DNA from: Methanothrix sp.
GTDB lineage: Archaea > Halobacteriota > Methanosarcinia > Methanotrichales > Methanotrichaceae
DNA length: 13,495 bases
Direction of reading: 5' to 3'
NCBI GenBank assembly: GCA_028708055.1
Contig: JAQVZT010000040.1
Span: 1-13,495 of the forward strand
The notes beneath the pieces were generated by a model. The model saw only the letters and a program-made list of their open reading frames with translations. It ran no database searches and was not told the DNA's origin. A program made the position numbers and the translations under genes. Every line of letters starts with the position of its first letter. The stretch's first letter is position 1. Below are positions 1 to 7,202 of the stretch, in pieces.

Positions 1-1256
1 TGCAGAAAAGCGTAGTCAAGGACATCAATCTAGCAGCGGAAGGAGAAAAGCGCATCGAATGGGCGCGAAGGCACATGCCCGTTCTGGAGAAGATCAAGCA
101 GGAGTTTGAGAAGGAAAAGCCGCTCAAGGGGGCGCGCATTGTGGCCTGCCTGCATGTCACCGTGGAGACGGCGAACCTCATCACCACCCTGGTCGCCGGA
201 GGCGCAGAGGTGGCCGTCACCGGCTCCAATCCCCTGTCCACGCAGGACGAGGTGGCTGCAGCACTTGCGGCTCGCGGCCTGTATGTCTACGCCTTCCGGG
301 GCGAGAACGAGAAGGAGTACTACGACTGCATCAAGAAAGCCCTGGACCTGCAGCCCAACGTCAGCCTGGACGACGGAGCGGATACCATCGCCATCATCCA
401 CAAGGAGCAGCCGGAGCTGGCCGCCCAGATGTTCGGCGGCTGCGAGGAGACAACAACTGGAGTGGTGCGGCTGCGGGCCATGGCGGATGACAAAGCCCTG
501 CTCTATCCGGTCATCGCCGTCAACGACGCCGAGACCAAGATGATGTTCGATAACCGCTACGGCACCGGCCAGAGCACCCTGCACGGCATCATGCAGGCCA
601 CCAACTTCCTCTTCGCGGGAAAGACGGTGGTCGTGGCTGGCTACGGATGGTGCGGCAGAGGATGCGCCAATCGCGCCCGTGGTCTCGGAGCAAATGTAAT
701 AGTAGTCGAGGTCGAGCCGCGAAAAGCCCTGGAAGCAGCCATGGACGGCTTTGGAGTGATGCCCATGCATAAGGCAGCGCCTCTTGGAGACCTCTTCATA
801 ACTCTCACCGGTGACATAAATGTGGTTCGTGGGGAGCATTTCGCCCAGATGAAAGACCAGGCGGTCCTCGCCAACAGCGGCCACTTCAATGTGGAGATTG
901 ATATTCCTGCTCTTGAGAAGATGGCTGCGGAAAAGACAGAGGTGCAGAACAATGTCACCGAATACAAGCTCCCTGATGGCCGCAGGCTTTACCTGCTCGC
1001 GGAAGGCCGGCTAATCAACCTGGCTGCCGCTTATGGCCATCCCCCTGAGGTCATGGACATGTCCTTTGCCAACCAGGCACTGGCAGTGCGCTACATCGTA
1101 GAGAACGGGCGGAGCCTGGACAAGAAGGTCCACGCCGTGCCTGTGGAGATAGACCGCAGAGTGGCAGAGCTAAAGCTGGCTTCGATGGGCCTGGAGACGG
1201 AGAAGCTCACCGATGAGCAGTACAGATACCTGCACAGCTGGCAGAACGGAACCTGA
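1..1256 (+). CDS. ahcY: S-adenosylhomocysteine hydrolase (start split by window edge)
   Basis: Cytosolic NAD-dependent enzyme that splits S-adenosylhomocysteine, the product of SAM methyltransferases, into adenosine and homocysteine; in some methanogens the homologue prefers S-inosylhomocysteine. The frame is open to the left edge, and bases 1-2 are 'tg' in the codon position just before CAG, so the start is probably an xTG codon missing only its first base (418 residues by that count). The first in-frame ATG inside the window (75) would remove the conserved N-terminal helix (KDINLAAEGEKRIEWA). Visible signatures: LHVTVETANL near residue 52, GGCEETTTGV near 146, VNDAETKMMFDN (174-185) with the Lys and Asp of the active site, the NAD-binding GYGWCGRG (214-221), NSGHF near 292, and the C-terminal QYRY. 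It lacks the long insert of bacterial/plant enzymes, as usual in archaea. It is followed 20 bp later by a TTG-started gene in the same direction. Confidence 0.95.
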   Translation, partial: QKSVVKDINLAAEGEKRIEWARRHMPVLEKIKQEFEKEKPLKGARIVACLHVTVETANLITTLVAGGAEVAVTGSNPLSTQDEVAAALAARGLYVYAFRGENEKEYYDCIKKALDLQPNVSLDDGADTIAIIHKEQPELAAQMFGGCEETTTGVVRLRAMADDKALLYPVIAVNDAETKMMFDNRYGTGQSTLHGIMQATNFLFAGKTVVVAGYGWCGRGCANRARGLGANVIVVEVEPRKALEAAMDGFGVMPMHKAAPLGDLFITLTGDINVVRGEHFAQMKDQAVLANSGHFNVEIDIPALEKMAAEKTEVQNNVTEYKLPDGRRLYLLAEGRLINLAAAYGHPPEVMDMSFANQALAVRYIVENGRSLDKKVHAVPVEIDRRVAELKLASMGLETEKLTDEQYRYLHSWQNGT

Positions 1257-1276
1257 AAGAACCTGAAAGGAGAGTC

Positions 1277-2368
1277 TTGGCATTGGACCTGAAAAGAGGC
1301 AACCTGGAAGCTTACCTGCGGAGCCTTTACGGGCGGGACCTATCCCTGCTGAGCACCCGCAAGATGGGCGAGACCATAGCCACCACCGAGGACGTGAAGG
1401 GATTTGGATATGGATCTCCTCTGCTGGTCGAGTACGAAGTCAAAGGAGAGAAGGGCTCAGCCGTCCTCTCCACCATGCGCGTCCAGCATGGCTTCGGCCA
1501 CGATCACTTCTCGGACCGGGCAGGGATCCTGATCTGGCAGAACTCTACCTTTGCGAGCCTGCCCAAGCATGTTCCCGCTCTGGATGTGGGATACTTCACT
1601 GAAAAGGGAAAGCTCGTCTCAGCGGGAGATGCTCGCGAATACTTCCTGCTCATGGAGAAGATCGAGGGAAAGGAGTACTTCTTTGACCTGGAGAGGGTAA
1701 AAGAGCAGGGCGCAACCGATCTGGACTACAAGCGGGTCGTCGCCCTCTCCGACTACCTGGCGGAGACACATGCCGTCAAGAACGACTGCCCTCCGCTCTA
1801 CCAGCGCAAGATCAGGGAGACGGTGGGAAGCGGGGAGTGCATCTTCGGCATTCTCGATGACTACCCGGATGCTCCCAGCTTCCTCGATCCGGATGAGCTT
1901 CAGGATATCGAGAAGCTGTGCGTAGAGTGGCGCTGGATGCTGCGCAGCAAAACCGCCCGGCTTTGCCAGGTGCACGGGGACTTCCACCCCTGGAATATTA
2001 TGTTCCGGGAGGGAGTGGACTTCTCAGTGCTCGATAGAAGCCGGGGAGAATGGGGCGAAGCTGCGGATGACATCACCGCTCTGGCCATGAACTACATATT
2101 CTATTCCGTGCAGAAGAGCCTGCGCCTGACCGGCGACCTGAAAGACCTCTTCGAGCTGTTCTTCGAGAACTACCTGGAAAAGACCGGGGATGATGAGCTT
2201 CTGGAGGTCATAGCGCCGTTCTTTGCCTTCCGTGCGGTGGTTGTCGCCAGCCCCACGTGGTATCCGCTGCTCTCAGACGACGTAAGACGCGCCCTCTTCA
2301 ATTTCCTGGAAAACGTCCTGGGCTCCAAGAAATTCAATTACAGGGATGTGAACAGCTACCTGGATTGA
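1277..2368 (+). CDS. Aminoglycoside phosphotransferase-fold protein, substrate unknown
   Basis: A 363-residue soluble protein with the hallmarks of the APH/choline-kinase-like fold. The catalytic loop HGDFHPWN is at 233-240 (His233, Asp235, Asn240) and the metal-binding aspartate of the DFG-like segment is in VLDRSRG (Asp253), followed by GEAADDI, where family members usually have G-D-x-A-x-D. A hydrophobic segment with LLMEKIEG near 124-131 fits the hinge region. The start is TTG at 1277, preceded at good distance by AAGGAGAG; the first residues are MALDLKRGNLEAYL. The family phosphorylates small molecules or protein side chains, and resistance function should not be assumed. It lies between the SAH hydrolase and the tRNA methyltransferase, with a 20-bp gap before and 2 bp after, so an operon with SAM-linked RNA modification is likely. 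The substrate cannot be read from sequence. Confidence 0.8.
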   Translation: MALDLKRGNLEAYLRSLYGRDLSLLSTRKMGETIATTEDVKGFGYGSPLLVEYEVKGEKGSAVLSTMRVQHGFGHDHFSDRAGILIWQNSTFASLPKHVPALDVGYFTEKGKLVSAGDAREYFLLMEKIEGKEYFFDLERVKEQGATDLDYKRVVALSDYLAETHAVKNDCPPLYQRKIRETVGSGECIFGILDDYPDAPSFLDPDELQDIEKLCVEWRWMLRSKTARLCQVHGDFHPWNIMFREGVDFSVLDRSRGEWGEAADDITALAMNYIFYSVQKSLRLTGDLKDLFELFFENYLEKTGDDELLEVIAPFFAFRAVVVASPTWYPLLSDDVRRALFNFLENVLGSKKFNYRDVNSYLD

Positions 2369-2370
2369 GG

Positions 2371-3369
2371 ATGAAGACCTACGCTTTTGAGCTGTCCGGG
2401 GAGCATGAGACCCTGCCAAGATGCGAGGCTCTCGCCCTGGTGGAGGCCTGCTCCTCCTCTTTTTCTGAGATCGCTTTTCTGGACCAGTGCTTGATAGTGG
2501 AGGCAGAAGACCTCGATGTGAAAACTGTGGCCAGCCGACTGGCCATGACCCACCGAATCATCGAGGTGCTGGCGATCTGCGAAGCAAACCTTGAGGCGCT
2601 TGCCAACTCCGCGAGCACTCTGCAGCTTCCCCCGGAGAGATATCTGATCCGGGCGCGGCGCATCAAGGATGCCGCCCCTGCGGCAGATGCCGTGGAGCGC
2701 GAGGTGGGACGCATCCTTTTTCAAAGAGGCTACAAAGCAGACCTGAAGACGCCGGAAATGGTGCTGCGGGCAATCATCACCTCCGGAAGAATCATATTGG
2801 GCCGCGAGGCTGCAAGGTGCGACAGAAGCTCCTTTGAGGCGCGCAGGCCTCACCTCAAGCCATATTTCCATCCCGGCGTTCTTATGCCGCGCATGGCCCG
2901 CTCCCTGGTCAACCTCACCCAGGCTCGCGCAGGGGAAATGCTGCTCGATCCCTTCGCCGGAACCTGCGGCATCCTGATTGAAGCCTGTCTGATCGGGGTG
3001 CAGGGGCTGGGAATAGAGGTTCAGGCAAGCCTGGTCAAAGGGGCCAAATGCAATCTGCAGTCGCTGGATTGCTCTCTTCTTTTGGGAGATGCCAAGCGCC
3101 TGCCGCTGAAAGGATCGTCCGTCGATGCGGCGGTTCTGGATATCCCCTACGGTCGCTCTGCCAAGATCATGGCAAAGTCAAAGGACCTCCTTTTGGAGGA
3201 GAGTCTGAGCGAACTATTTCGAGTGATCAAACCTGGCAGGCGCATGGTTATTGTAGCGGACCGCCCGCTAGATGACATGCTTGCCTATGCCGGCTTTGAG
3301 GTAATTCAAAAGCATACTGACCGCGTGCATAGAAGCCTGACGCGGCAGATATTCCTTTGTCGCAGATGA
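2371..3369 (+). CDS. tRNA (guanine10-N2)-methyltransferase, TrmG10/Trm11 family
   Basis: SAM-dependent enzyme expected to make m2G/m2,2G at G10 of tRNAs. The start chosen is ATG at 2371, two bases after the preceding stop; a longer frame reading from 2257 would run inside the upstream gene. The 332-residue protein has an N-terminal ferredoxin-like/THUMP region (about 1-145), the family linker RRPHLKPYFHPGVLMPRMAR (159-178), then a Rossmann methyltransferase domain. Motif I is LLDPFAGTCG (191-200), an acidic GIEVQ strand end lies near 214-218, the GDAKRLP segment is at 239-245, and the catalytic motif IV is DIPYG (257-261) instead of the usual DPPYG. Its by-product, SAH, is the substrate of the first gene of this apparent operon. 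Family assignment is secure; the exact base modified is inferred from the family. Confidence 0.87.
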   Translation: MKTYAFELSGEHETLPRCEALALVEACSSSFSEIAFLDQCLIVEAEDLDVKTVASRLAMTHRIIEVLAICEANLEALANSASTLQLPPERYLIRARRIKDAAPAADAVEREVGRILFQRGYKADLKTPEMVLRAIITSGRIILGREAARCDRSSFEARRPHLKPYFHPGVLMPRMARSLVNLTQARAGEMLLDPFAGTCGILIEACLIGVQGLGIEVQASLVKGAKCNLQSLDCSLLLGDAKRLPLKGSSVDAAVLDIPYGRSAKIMAKSKDLLLEESLSELFRVIKPGRRMVIVADRPLDDMLAYAGFEVIQKHTDRVHRSLTRQIFLCRR

Positions 3370-3428
3370 TGCGCAAATCGCAAACTATCGGAACGATGCG
3401 GAAAACGGAAATGGAAGCGAGGGGCTCC

Positions 3429-4025
3429 TCAGGCCTCTGCCGCCTCGTAGTCGGTATCGATGGTATCCGACAGTCCATCCTCGGAATGGGCTGTGACCAT
3501 GCGCTCGGATACATCCTGGTCGGAGAGAATCTCCTGGAAACGCTTGGTGTATCCATCTCTCTCCGATGCCTTCTGGCTATCAAAGATGTTCCTGTATTCG
3601 GATATAGTGGAAGGCGCCACTCTCAGAATCCCTGCCATCTCTTTGACGGATTTGTTGGCTTCTGCCAGGCGGAGAAATTCGTCCCTGTCGAAGGGCGGCT
3701 TCAAATCGGTCTCCCGAAACAGGTGGAGCTTGATTCTGGCTCTGCTGACAGTCTTGTTTAGGGCTCGATCGCCCAATTGCTCAGCGATCTCAGTATCACT
3801 CAGTCTCTTGTAAAATAGCCTTACAACGGATGAAAGCTGCTCAGCGGTCAGCTTTGTCTGGATGTTATACTGTTTTATCATCTCCTGGACCACACCTAAT
3901 AAAGCGCGCTCGATTTCGCCGCTTCCCCGGAGACTACCATGGCGGGTGGCCTGCTTCTCCACGACCTTGGTTGAGGCACCAATCTTCATAACGAGGCCCC
4001 GAAGCTCGTCAGTCCTGCCACTCAT
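3429..4025 (-). CDS. Two-HTH DNA-binding protein resembling conditioned medium-induced protein 4
   Basis: A 198-residue soluble protein. The N-terminus (RTDELRGLVMKI...EKQATRHGSL, 4-32) and the overall plan match, from memory, haloarchaeal proteins annotated 'conditioned medium-induced protein 4'. Two helix-turn-helix-like segments are visible: LSDTEIAEQLGD...TVSRARIKLHL (about 75-102) and SVKEMAGILRVAPSTISEYR (126-145). The second is a good HTH, with the turn before VAPSTISEY. The C-terminus is acidic (SEDGLSDTIDTDYEAAEA). ATG at 4025 has a GGTGA ribosome site nine bases upstream (plus-strand 4035-4039). It is transcribed away from spt5 and converges with the TrmG10 gene. The likely role is a DNA-binding or transcription-associated protein; no ligand domain is seen. 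The name is a recollection without a database search, so the functional label is tentative. Confidence 0.65.
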   Translation of the reverse strand: MSGRTDELRGLVMKIGASTKVVEKQATRHGSLRGSGEIERALLGVVQEMIKQYNIQTKLTAEQLSSVVRLFYKRLSDTEIAEQLGDRALNKTVSRARIKLHLFRETDLKPPFDRDEFLRLAEANKSVKEMAGILRVAPSTISEYRNIFDSQKASERDGYTKRFQEILSDQDVSERMVTAHSEDGLSDTIDTDYEAAEA

Positions 4026-4056
4026 TTTAGATACTCACCCCTTGCCAACTCCCTTG

Positions 4057-4069
4057 TTTATACTATAAA
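4057..4069. promoter_or_regulatory. Palindromic TATA element, minus-strand box A
   Basis: TTTATA-C-TATAAA is a 13-bp palindrome. On the minus strand it reads CTTTATAG and lies about 25 bp before a possible transcription start near 4041, leaving a short leader that carries the GGTGA site of the minus-strand gene at 4025. Because it is symmetric, it could bind TBP in either direction. Confidence 0.5.
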
Positions 4070-4090
4070 GAGATTTCCATTGTATTACAA

Positions 4091-4126
4091 ACCTTTTTAT
4101 ACCCGAGGTTCGTCTAAGAAGGCGGA
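4091..4126 (+). promoter_or_regulatory. Promoter of the spt5-ribosomal stalk cluster
   Basis: A box A TTTTTATA lies at 4094-4101, preceded by ACAAACC. With the archaeal spacing of about 25 bp, transcription would start near 4120-4124, only a few bases before the ATG at 4127. The messenger would therefore be leaderless or almost so. A weak GGCGG lies just before the ATG. The mapping is inferred from spacing only. Confidence 0.55.
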
Positions 4127-4582
4127 ATGTCCGAGACCAGCATATATGTTGTAAAGACCACTGCGAATCAGGAACGATCGGTGGCCAACATGATCGCCCA
4201 GATAGCGCGCAAGGAAAAGTATGATATAAGGGCACTGCTGGTACCTGATGTGCTGAAAGGATACGTTCTTGTGGAATCACCAGCTCCGGAGATCGTAGAT
4301 CAGGCTATTCAAGGAATACCCCATGCTCGCTCAGTGATAAAAGGCGCCTCAAATATCGAAGAGGTCGAACACTTTCTCTCCCCCAAGCCGGCCGTAGTCG
4401 GAATTCAGGAAGGGGCCATTATCGAACTAATATCCGGGCCATTCAAGGGCGAGAAGGCAAGAGTTAAACGGGTAGACGTTGCCAAGGAAGAGATTACCCT
4501 GGAACTCTTTGAAGCGATGGTGCCTATCCCCATCACAGTGCGGGGAGATCACGTGCGCGTGCTCAGCAAAGAAGGAACTTAA
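4127..4582 (+). CDS. spt5: Transcription elongation factor Spt5 (NusG homologue)
   Basis: Archaeal Spt5 of 151 residues. It binds the RNA polymerase clamp through its NGN domain and raises processivity, normally as a dimer with Spt4 (not in this window). The NGN domain covers about 1-85, from IYVVKTTANQERSVANMIAQ to GYVLVESPAPEIVDQAIQGI. The KOW domain covers about 95-145, with GAIIELISGPFKGEKARVKR followed by ITLELFEAMVPIPITV. Length and single KOW are normal for archaea. Many euryarchaea have secE directly upstream; here the upstream neighbour is a divergent gene and there is no room for secE. rpl11 follows after about 20 bp, giving the conserved order spt5-rpl11-rpl1-rpl10-rpl12. Confidence 0.95.
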   Translation: MSETSIYVVKTTANQERSVANMIAQIARKEKYDIRALLVPDVLKGYVLVESPAPEIVDQAIQGIPHARSVIKGASNIEEVEHFLSPKPAVVGIQEGAIIELISGPFKGEKARVKRVDVAKEEITLELFEAMVPIPITVRGDHVRVLSKEGT

Positions 4583-4603
4583 TATAATTTGAGGTGACAA
4601 GTA

Positions 4604-5080
4604 TTGGCTAATGTCGTAGAAGCATTGGTCCCTGGCGGAAAGGCCAGCGCGGGACCACCGTTGGGCCCGGCCCTGGGACCTCTGGGTGTAAATGTAGCCC
4701 AGGTGGTCGCCAAGATCAATGAACAGACCAAAGATCTCAATGGAATGCAGGTTCCCGTCAAAGTCATAGTAAAGTCCAGGACCGAATTTGAAGTCGAAGT
4801 CGGAACGCCACCCACGTCTGCCCTGATCATCAAGGAGATGGGCGTAGAGAAGGGCACCGGCGACAAAAACGCGGTCGGCAACATCACTATGGAGCAGGTC
4901 ATCAAGATCGCCAACATCAAGAGGAGAGGCATTCTCTCCAAGACCCTGAAGAACGCAGCCCGTGAGGTCATTGGCACGGCAGGATCTGTGGGCGCGACCA
5001 TCGACGGCATGCAGAGCAAAGAGGCCCAGCTGGCTGTGGCCGGCGGCAAATATGATGAATTGCTAGAAGCGAAGGCTTGA
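4604..5080 (+). CDS. rpl11: 50S ribosomal protein L11 (uL11)
   Basis: uL11 binds the GTPase-associated centre of 23S rRNA at the base of the stalk. The 158-residue protein shows the N-terminal KASAGPPLGPALGPLGVNV and the helical RNA-binding C-terminal domain (about 70-145: TSALIIKEMG, NAVGNITMEQVIKIANIKR, AREVIGTAGSVGATIDG). The start is TTG at 4604, supported by a strong GAGGTGA six bases upstream (4591-4597) and by the expected MANVVEALVPGG beginning. Its stop is followed by an 85-bp spacer before rpl1, much longer than the later junctions in the cluster. Confidence 0.96.
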   Translation: MANVVEALVPGGKASAGPPLGPALGPLGVNVAQVVAKINEQTKDLNGMQVPVKVIVKSRTEFEVEVGTPPTSALIIKEMGVEKGTGDKNAVGNITMEQVIKIANIKRRGILSKTLKNAAREVIGTAGSVGATIDGMQSKEAQLAVAGGKYDELLEAKA

Positions 5081-5087
5081 AATAGAA

Positions 5088-5098
5088 AGTTATTATCT
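5088..5098 (+). promoter_or_regulatory. Possible internal promoter for rpl1-rpl10-rpl12
   Basis: AAAGTTATTAT just after the rpl11 stop resembles a purine-rich BRE followed by a TATA-like box. A start about 25 bp downstream would fall near 5120, giving rpl1 a leader of about 45 nt that holds the inverted repeat described at 5125-5156. A separate L1-L10-L12 transcription unit is known in methanococci. The assignment here is inference from spacing and motif only. Confidence 0.3.
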
Positions 5099-5107
5099 GA
5101 TTGCTAA

Positions 5108-5123
5108 TTCTCTTTTTTGAGAA
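5108..5123 (+). terminator. Weak T-rich hairpin between rpl11 and rpl1
   Basis: TTCTC and GAGAA flank six T residues (5113-5118). The hairpin is only 5 bp, but the oligo-T run alone can act as an archaeal termination signal. It could partly separate rpl11 from the rpl1 unit or be a processing site. Evidence is limited to the motif. Confidence 0.25.
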
Positions 5124-5124
5124 G

Positions 5125-5156
5125 CCGTAGAAGACCTATAGCGTCGAAGACTACGG
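5125..5156 (+). promoter_or_regulatory. Leader inverted repeat next to the rpl1 ribosome site, candidate L1 autoregulation site
   Basis: CCGTAG (5125-5130) pairs with CTACGG (5151-5156), with an inner GAC/GTC pairing (5133-5135 and 5142-5144) and asymmetric unpaired segments between the two stems. The ribosome site GGAGG (5155-5159) overlaps the 3' arm, so folding would partly hide it; the ATG is at 5166. Ribosomal protein L1 is a known translational repressor of its own mRNA in methanogens and bacteria, binding a helix-internal loop-helix. The structure is seen; the role is inference. Confidence 0.4.
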
Positions 5157-5165
5157 AGGATTGAA

Positions 5166-5798
5166 ATGGATATCGAAGAAGCCGTTAAACAGGCTGTCAC
5201 TGAGGCACCTGCCAGAAAGTTCAGCGAGAGCGTGGATCTGGCCATTAACCTCCATAATATCGATCTGGCCCAACCGGCCAACAGGGTCGATGTTGAGGTT
5301 ATTCTGCCCCACGGACTTGGCAAACCGACCAAGGTCGCTGTATTCGCTGCAGGAGAAACTGGACTTCGAGCCAAGAGCGCCGGTGCTGACCGGGTCATAT
5401 CACTGGACGAGATCAAAGAGCTCGCCGGCGATAAGAGAGCTGTGCGCAAAATGGCAGACGAGTACAAGTTCTTCATAGCAGAGACTCAGTTCATGCCGAT
5501 CATAGGTAAGAGCCTGGGTTCCATTCTCGGCAAGAGGGGCAAGATGCCCACACCACTGCCGCCTACTCAGGATGTAACCCCTCAGGTACAGAGGCTCAAG
5601 AACCTGATCAAGATCAGGTCCAGGGATAAACCGACCTTCCACCTGACTGTCGGTAACAGAAAGATGAACACTAAAGAGCTGGCCGAAAACATTGAAGCGG
5701 TCATAGTCAAGCTCGAGCAGACCCTCAAAGATGGTCGACACAACCTTAAGTCGGTTTACGTCAAGACCACCATGGGGCCTTCCATAAGGGTGATCTAA
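5166..5798 (+). CDS. rpl1: 50S ribosomal protein L1 (uL1)
   Basis: uL1 forms the L1 stalk of the large subunit, which moves deacylated tRNA out of the E site, and in archaea and bacteria it also represses its own mRNA. The 210-residue protein shows domain I pieces at both ends (MDIEEAVKQAVTEAP, SVDLAINLHNIDLAQPANRVDVEVILPHG; C-terminal SVYVKTTMGPSIRV). The family signature in domain II is IIGKSLGSILGKRGKMPTPL (about 112-131). The length is normal for archaea. ATG at 5166 follows GGAGG with six bases of spacing. The stop TAA (5796-5798) directly abuts the ATG of rpl10, which suggests translational coupling. Confidence 0.96.
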   Translation: MDIEEAVKQAVTEAPARKFSESVDLAINLHNIDLAQPANRVDVEVILPHGLGKPTKVAVFAAGETGLRAKSAGADRVISLDEIKELAGDKRAVRKMADEYKFFIAETQFMPIIGKSLGSILGKRGKMPTPLPPTQDVTPQVQRLKNLIKIRSRDKPTFHLTVGNRKMNTKELAENIEAVIVKLEQTLKDGRHNLKSVYVKTTMGPSIRVI

Positions 5799-6782
5799 AT
5801 GGCAGCAGAGACTCGACACACTGCCCATATTCCTGAATGGAAGGTAAAAGAGGTCGAAGAGCTTGTCGGGATGATCAAGAAGAGCCGCGTTGTCGGCATT
5901 GTCGGCTTCAGGGAGATACCGGCCGACAATCTGCAGCAGCTGCGAGGAGCCCTCAGAGGCAATGCCGAGATAAGAGTGGTTAGAAACACCATCGCTCGCC
6001 GCGCCCTGGAATCCAGTCTTCCGGATATCGGGCCTCTGGCTGATTTCATTGAAGATCAGACTGCTCTTCTCTTCAGCGATGACAACCCCTTCAAGCTGAA
6101 TGCCCTCCTGGAGAAGAGTAAGCGGCCCATGCCCATCAAGGCCGGTGCCCGTGCTCCAAAGGATATCGTGGTTGAGGCCGGGGAGACATCGTTCTCACCG
6201 GGACCAATGGTCGGAAAGCTTCAGGCAGCCGGCATCCCTGCTGCCATCAAGAGCGGAAAGGTGGTCATCAACCAGAAGGTCACTTTGGCCAAAGAGGGTG
6301 AGGTAGTCTCAGCCAAGACCGCTGACATTTTAAAGACCATGGAGATCTTCCCCAGAAACGTGGGCCTGGAACTGCGAGCGGCCTACGAAGGCGGTTTGAT
6401 CTTTGGCGTCAAGGATCTTTTCATCGATGTGGATGGTCAGATCTCAAAGCTGTCCAGGGCTTCTGCTACAGCATTCAGCTTTGCAGTTAAGGTTGGCTAC
6501 GCTACGCCGCAGACCATCGGGCCAATGTTGCAGAAGGCCCAGACCGAAGCCAGAGCCCTGGTTCTGGATGCAGGCTTGCCCGTGCCCGGCATGATGGAGA
6601 TGCTCTTAGCCAAGGCCGCCGCCAATGCTAAAGCGCTATCCAGTCTGGCCAGCGGAGAGGCAGCCCCAGCAGCTGCTCCTGTAGCAGCTCCTGCCGCATC
6701 TCAAGACGAGGCCGAGGAAAAGAGCGAAGAGAAGAAAGATGAAGGAGACACCGCTGCAGGATTGGGTGCTCTCTTCGGATAA
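5799..6782 (+). CDS. rpl10: 50S ribosomal protein L10 / acidic protein P0 (uL10)
   Basis: P0 anchors L12 dimers to the ribosome and recruits translation GTPases. The 327-residue length is typical of archaea, which carry an extra domain compared with bacterial L10. Visible features are the N-terminal AHIPEWKVKEVEELVGMIKK, the RNA-binding GIVGFREIPADNLQQLR and RVVRNTIARRALE, a helical spine with several L12-binding segments (about 230-285), an Ala/Pro-rich hinge near 288-303, a charged EEKSEEKKDEG stretch, and the terminal GLGALFG that binds GTPases. The same ending occurs in L12, as expected. The start codon touches the rpl1 stop, with no spacer. Confidence 0.96.
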   Translation: MAAETRHTAHIPEWKVKEVEELVGMIKKSRVVGIVGFREIPADNLQQLRGALRGNAEIRVVRNTIARRALESSLPDIGPLADFIEDQTALLFSDDNPFKLNALLEKSKRPMPIKAGARAPKDIVVEAGETSFSPGPMVGKLQAAGIPAAIKSGKVVINQKVTLAKEGEVVSAKTADILKTMEIFPRNVGLELRAAYEGGLIFGVKDLFIDVDGQISKLSRASATAFSFAVKVGYATPQTIGPMLQKAQTEARALVLDAGLPVPGMMEMLLAKAAANAKALSSLASGEAAPAAAPVAAPAASQDEAEEKSEEKKDEGDTAAGLGALFG

Positions 6783-6815
6783 ATTTGATCAAAGGTAAAT
6801 TCGAGGTAGATTCAA

Positions 6816-7136
6816 ATGGAATATGTATACGCTGCATTACTGCTTCACAGCGCAGGTAAGGACGTTAACGAGGATGGAATCAAGAAGGTCGTCGAGGCAT
6901 CCGGTGCCGCCGTTGACGAGATAAGGATCAAGGCCCTTGTGGCCGCACTGGAAGGCGTGGACATCGCATCCGTCCTTTCCCAGGCTGCCGCAATGCCCGT
7001 CGCCGCTGCCGCCGCAGCCCCAGCCGCAGCCGCACCTGCTGCCGCCAAGGCCTCTGCCAAGGCAGAGGAGCCTGAAGCGGATAAGGAAGCTGCAGAGGAG
7101 AGCGGTGTAGAGGGCCTGGGCGCCCTGTTCGGCTGA
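6816..7136 (+). CDS. rpl12: 50S ribosomal protein L12 / acidic protein P1
   Basis: Archaeal P1-type stalk protein of 106 residues. It forms dimers on L10 and its flexible tail recruits elongation factors. The N-terminal dimerisation domain (1-60) begins MEYVYAALLLHSAGKDVNEDGIKKV. The Ala/Pro-rich linker (about 61-83) is followed by a charged acidic segment (EEPEADKEAAEESG) and the conserved ending GLGALFG. A GAGGT site precedes the ATG. The stop codon lies inside the terminator hairpin at 7131-7150, so this is the last gene of the cluster. The very low sequence complexity of the linker is normal for this family. Confidence 0.96.
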   Translation: MEYVYAALLLHSAGKDVNEDGIKKVVEASGAAVDEIRIKALVAALEGVDIASVLSQAAAMPVAAAAAAPAAAAPAAAKASAKAEEPEADKEAAEESGVEGLGALFG

Positions 7137-7163
7137 AGACTCCTTCAGCCTTTCTTTCTTTTT
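7131..7163 (+). terminator. Hairpin terminator of the ribosomal stalk cluster
   Basis: GGCTGAAG (7131-7138) pairs perfectly with CTTCAGCC (7143-7150) around the loop ACTC. The T-rich tail TTTCTTTCTTTTT (7151-7163) follows directly. The rpl12 stop TGA (7134-7136) sits in the left arm, so coding and termination signals overlap. Further pyrimidine-rich sequence continues to about 7195. Confidence 0.75.
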
Positions 7164-7202
7164 CGGCCTTTCCCTTTCGCCTTCATCTCTTCTACTAATC
7201 CT

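Noticed and set aside
30..884. Minus-strand 284-codon frame inside the SAH hydrolase gene
   Set aside because: The sense frame has unmistakable SAH hydrolase motifs; the antisense product is low-complexity and rich in His, Leu and Gly.
2257..2370. Upstream extension of the TrmG10 gene to an ATG at 2257
   Set aside because: It would overlap the phosphotransferase by about 110 bp and adds residues without family similarity; ATG at 2371 fits the junction.
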